A stretch of 14,857 nt of DNA from Vulcanimicrobiia bacterium (lineage in GTDB: Bacteria > Vulcanimicrobiota > Vulcanimicrobiia > Vulcanimicrobiales > Vulcanimicrobiaceae). Every line of letters starts with the position of its first letter. Positions within the stretch are counted from its first letter, which is position 1. Shown here piece after piece: positions 11,752 to 14,857 of this stretch. Both the position numbers and the translations under genes were made by a program. Under the pieces are notes generated by a model. It saw only the letters and a program-made list of their open reading frames with translations, was not told the origin of the DNA and did not search any database. Where the stretch lies: assembly GCA_025451135.1 (NCBI GenBank), contig JANWKW010000080.1:1-14857 (forward strand). Reading direction: 5' to 3'.

Positions 11752-14418
11752 ATGAAGCATCGCAGCCTTTGCATCGCCCTGGCGGGCCTCGTTCTCGCCG
11801 CGCTCGTCGCGGTCGCGCCGGCTCCGGCCGCAGCCGCGAACCTGCCCGTCACGCGAGCCACGCTCGCCAACGGCATGCACGTCGTCGTCGTGCACGATCC
11901 GCTCGCGCCGGTGGTCACGACCATCCTCAATTATAAGGTCGGTTCGAACGATCAGTGGATCGACGGACTCGCGCACGCGACCGAGCACATGATGTTCCGC
12001 GGCAGCGCATCGCTTTCGTCCGGATCGCTGATGGACGCGATCGGCGTGACCGGCGGCGATTTCGACGCCGACACCCAAGACGCGGTCACCCAATACTTCT
12101 TCACGGTCCCGTCGCAATATCTCGATATCGCGCTGCGGCTGGAACGTTCGCGCGCGACCGGGCTGCTGATGTCGCAGAACCTCTGGCAGCAGGAGAGCGG
12201 CGCGATCACCCAAGAGGTGACGCAGGACAACTCCAACGCGATCTATCGCATGTTCCAGAAGCTCAACGATCGACTGTTGGCCGGGACGCCGTACGCGAAG
12301 AACGGCCTGGGCACCGTCTACGGATTCGCGCATCAGGTCAACGCCAAGGAACTCCTGAAGTTCTACCACGCGTGGTACCACCCGAACAACGCGCTCTACG
12401 TGATCGTCGGCGACGTCGACGGCCCGACCGTCGTCGAGCAGGTCCGACGGATCTTCGGCGACATCCCGGCGGCCAAGCTGCCGGCGCGCGCGACCGGCGC
12501 GTTGCGGCCGTTCACCGGCCACGTCTATCGCGATACCAGCGATCAGCCGTTCACCGCGGTGCTGCTCGGCTATCGCCTGCCGGGCTACCATAGCCCCGAC
12601 TACGCCGCCGGCGTGATCGCGGGCGACGTCCTCAACAGTCAGCGCGGCGATCTGTACGCGCTCCAGGCATCCGGCAAGGCCTATCAGGTCGGATTCCAAG
12701 AGCAGTCCTTCGCGACCACGTCGGTCGGCCTGACCTATGCGATCGTGCCGATCTCGACCAAACCCGAAGACGCCGACGGCTGGGTCCGCGGCGTCATCGA
12801 TGGCTATGCGAAGTCGGGCGTGCCGGCGGATCTGGTCGCGGCTGCGAAGCTGCGCGAGATCTCGCAGCTCGAGTTCGCGGGCAACTCGATCCAGGGCCTG
12901 GCCTTCCAATGGAGCAGCGCGCTGGCGGTGCAGGGCCTGAACTCCCCCGACGACATGATCGCCGCGTTCCGCAACGTCACGGTCGCCGACGTCGACCGCG
13001 TCCTGCGCTCGTCGTTCGACAACAGCCGTGCGATCGCGGCCTATGCGGTGCCCAAGAACGTCGGCAAGCTCAGCATCTCGGGCGGCATGCATAAAGAAGA
13101 CAATGCGATCCCGCCGAGCAAGCATCTGCCGCTGGTCTCGTGGGCGCAGCGCGTGCTCGACCACCTGCAGGTCCCCAAGCAGACCCTCGCGCCGGTCTCG
13201 ACCATCCTTCCGAACGGCATCCGCCTGATCGTCCAACCCGAGCACATCACGCACACGGTCGTCGTCACCGGAAGCATCGCCAACAACAGTCAGGTGCAGG
13301 AGCCGGCCGGCAAGGACGGCGTCGCCGACATCACGGCGGGGCTCTTCCCCTACGGGACGACCACCTACGACCGTATCGCGCTGCAGCGCGAGTTCGACAA
13401 GATCGCGGCCAGCGCCACCGCCGGCACCGAGTTCGGCATCTCGACGCTGACCGCGAACTTCGATCGCGGGGTCGCGCTGCTCGCGGACGAAGAACTGCAT
13501 CCGGCCTTCAATCCCGCCGACTTCGCGATCGTGGCCGGCCAAGAGGCCAAGAGCGTCGCCGACGCGGCCGACTCGCCCGATCATCTGACCGAGGTCGCGC
13601 TCGCGAACGCTCTCTATCCGGTCGGCGATCCGCAGCGCCGGTTCGCGACCCCGGCGACCGTCCAAGCCGTCGGGCTGGACGACGTCAAGACGTGGTATGC
13701 AAGCGCCTACCGGCCCGACCTGACGACGATCGTCGTCATCGGCGACACGACGCCCGCGCAGGCGCGCAGCGTCATCGCCAAATACTTCGGCGGGTGGACG
13801 GCGTCGGGTCCGAAGCCGGACGTCTTGCCGCCGCCGGTCGGCGCGAACGCGCCGGGTGCCGTCGTCGTCCCGGCGGTCGGGCGCGTGCAGTCCAGCGTGC
13901 AACTGGTCGAGACCATCGGCTTGCTGCGCACGAACCCGGATTGGCCGGCCCTGCAGGTCGCCAATACCGCGCTCACCGGCGGGTTCTACTCGTCCCTGCT
14001 CTACCACGATCTGCGCGAGGTGCACGGCTACGTGTACAACGTCTCGAGCGGCGTGAACGCGGGCCGGAGGCGCTCCACGTTCGAAGTGAGCTACGGCTCG
14101 GATCCGAAGAACGTGCTGCCCGCCGCCGACCAGATCGTCGCGAACCTCGTACGTCTGCAGACCGCTCCGCTCGACCCGACCCGGCTGCTGCGCGCCAAGG
14201 CGCTGCTGATGGGCGAGGTGCCGATCCGTCAGGCGAGCTACGACGGCGTGGCGTCGCTGTTCCTCAACTACGCGAGTCGCGACCTCCCGCTCGATCAGAA
14301 CCTGATCGACGCGCGACGCGAACTCGCGACGAGCCAGGCGGCACTGCAGAAGGCGATGGCGAAGTGGATCCGACCCAAGGGCTTCGTCCGCGTCGTCACC
14401 GGTCCGGGGCCGAAATAG
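11752..14418 (+). CDS. M16-family zinc metalloprotease, exported, two-domain
   Basis: An 888-residue protein from ATG 11752 (MKHRSLCIALAGLVLAALVA), with a signal peptide of about 28 residues ending APAAAAN; a TTG at 11737 would add only five residues. The first M16 domain has the inverted zinc motif H75-A-T-E78-H79, and E155 in ITQEVTQ lies at the expected distance (75 residues after H79), with E148 also in place, so this half should be catalytically active. The second M16 half begins near residue 480 (ILPNGIRLIVQP) and lacks HxxEH, as is usual in PqqL/pitrilysin-like two-domain proteins. The conserved GGFYSSLLYHDLREVHGYVYN near residue 745 supplies the substrate-contacting R/Y pair. It probably degrades peptides in the periplasm. 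It starts 42 bases after recG. Confidence 0.93.
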   Translation: MKHRSLCIALAGLVLAALVAVAPAPAAAANLPVTRATLANGMHVVVVHDPLAPVVTTILNYKVGSNDQWIDGLAHATEHMMFRGSASLSSGSLMDAIGVTGGDFDADTQDAVTQYFFTVPSQYLDIALRLERSRATGLLMSQNLWQQESGAITQEVTQDNSNAIYRMFQKLNDRLLAGTPYAKNGLGTVYGFAHQVNAKELLKFYHAWYHPNNALYVIVGDVDGPTVVEQVRRIFGDIPAAKLPARATGALRPFTGHVYRDTSDQPFTAVLLGYRLPGYHSPDYAAGVIAGDVLNSQRGDLYALQASGKAYQVGFQEQSFATTSVGLTYAIVPISTKPEDADGWVRGVIDGYAKSGVPADLVAAAKLREISQLEFAGNSIQGLAFQWSSALAVQGLNSPDDMIAAFRNVTVADVDRVLRSSFDNSRAIAAYAVPKNVGKLSISGGMHKEDNAIPPSKHLPLVSWAQRVLDHLQVPKQTLAPVSTILPNGIRLIVQPEHITHTVVVTGSIANNSQVQEPAGKDGVADITAGLFPYGTTTYDRIALQREFDKIAASATAGTEFGISTLTANFDRGVALLADEELHPAFNPADFAIVAGQEAKSVADAADSPDHLTEVALANALYPVGDPQRRFATPATVQAVGLDDVKTWYASAYRPDLTTIVVIGDTTPAQARSVIAKYFGGWTASGPKPDVLPPPVGANAPGAVVVPAVGRVQSSVQLVETIGLLRTNPDWPALQVANTALTGGFYSSLLYHDLREVHGYVYNVSSGVNAGRRRSTFEVSYGSDPKNVLPAADQIVANLVRLQTAPLDPTRLLRAKALLMGEVPIRQASYDGVASLFLNYASRDLPLDQNLIDARRELATSQAALQKAMAKWIRPKGFVRVVTGPGPK

Positions 14419-14857
14419 CCGCGCCGCGCGTAGGCGTCGGATTCGACTTCGACCACACGCTCGGTATCGATAACAAGCTCGAGCGGATCGCCTTCTTGCG
14501 ATTGCTCGAGCGCGTTCTGGCCGAGGGCGGACGCGCGCTCGGCACGCTGGACCAGGAGACCGTCCGGCGCGCCGCGCTCCTGGCGGCGCAGCGCGCCGGC
14601 GCGTCGACGAGCGGCGAAGCCGGGCGCGCCTTCCTCGCGGAGCGCGGCGTCGCGCCGACCGACGACCACGTCGCGGCCTACGCGTCGATGTGCCTGGCGA
14701 TGGTCGACGACGTCGTCGTGCCGTTGCCGGGCGCCCGCCGGACGCTGCAGGCGCTGGCCGCCGCCGGCGTGCAGCTCGCGATGCTCACCAATGGCTGGGA
14801 TCCGCTCCAGACCGCCAAGGCGCGGCGGGTCGGATTCGACGGCCCGGTCCTCACGAG
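14364..14857 (+). CDS. HAD-superfamily hydrolase, 3' end outside window
   Basis: A HAD-type phosphatase-like gene truncated by the window end. The catalytic motif I VGFDFDHTLG is at 14436-14465, giving the D-x-D nucleophile and acid. A helical cap follows, then motif II MLTNGWDPLQ near 14781-14810. The product is cytoplasmic with unknown substrate; a Tyr/Phe-type or phosphoglycolate-phosphatase-like role is possible. The start is uncertain: between 14364 and motif I there is no ATG, GTG or TTG in frame, so the nearest standard start is GTG 14364, which overlaps the M16 gene by 55 bases and adds 24 residues before motif I. A non-standard start such as ATA 14415 is the alternative. Confidence 0.75.
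   Translation, partial: MDPTQGLRPRRHRSGAEIAAPRVGVGFDFDHTLGIDNKLERIAFLRLLERVLAEGGRALGTLDQETVRRAALLAAQRAGASTSGEAGRAFLAERGVAPTDDHVAAYASMCLAMVDDVVVPLPGARRTLQALAAAGVQLAMLTNGWDPLQTAKARRVGFDGPVLT

Noticed and set aside
7801..14025. A 6.2-kb open reading frame on the - strand (about 2,074 codons)
   Set aside because: It runs antisense through panE, hisF, hisIE, recG and the M16 gene, all of which have catalytic motifs in place. Its translation is Arg/Asp/Gly-rich low-complexity protein. It is a product of the biased third-position G+C, not a gene.

Overview
This is a GC-rich (roughly 70%) bacterial chromosome segment with tightly packed genes, frequent GTG starts and 4-base start/stop overlaps. It holds five single tRNA genes, all on the + strand and all with an encoded CCA end. 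I see no transposase, integrase, phage gene or CRISPR array. The TonB-like protein's C-terminal signature (a paired-cysteine TonB domain ending GSYLFTVVF), the gene mix and the base composition recall metagenome-derived Candidatus Eremiobacterota (WPS-2). This assignment is an impression from memory, not a search result.

Layout, left to right. (1) The 3' end of a TPM-domain (YgcG-like) secreted or membrane protein with a glycine-rich tail. (2) A compact control region: a promoter with a consensus -35, a 30-codon leader ORF with a strong ribosome binding site, and two mutually exclusive RNA hairpins, the second an intrinsic terminator. Behind it lies a 49-residue small protein. This looks like a ribosome-controlled attenuator and is the most interesting item here. 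(3) On the - strand, a thioesterase overlapped by a TPR protein (GTGA overlap), ending 3 bases from the small gene. (4) tRNA-Val(CAC) and tRNA-Asp(GTC), with a clear promoter before tRNA-Asp and a strong terminator after it. (5) A TonB-like protein overlapped (GTGA) by an alpha/beta hydrolase whose nucleophile position is Asp, then convergent csaA, tRNA-Phe(GAA) and a DUF5069 protein. (6) A divergent multi-span membrane protein, then a DUF4239 (bestrophin-like) membrane protein on the - strand. (7) tRNA-Gly(CCC) and tRNA-Cys(GCA), followed on the same strand by panE, hisF, hisIE, recG, an M16 metalloprotease and a HAD-type hydrolase cut by the window end.

The last block is mostly overlapping or nearly abutting. 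The overlaps are panE/hisF 7 bp, hisF/hisIE 4 bp, hisIE/recG 23 bp and perhaps M16/HAD 55 bp. It reads as one transcription unit mixing cofactor biosynthesis (PanE), the end of histidine biosynthesis (HisF, HisIE), DNA repair (RecG) and periplasmic proteolysis (M16). Most of the window is ordinary housekeeping; the leader region at 260-685 is the part that standard annotation would probably miss.
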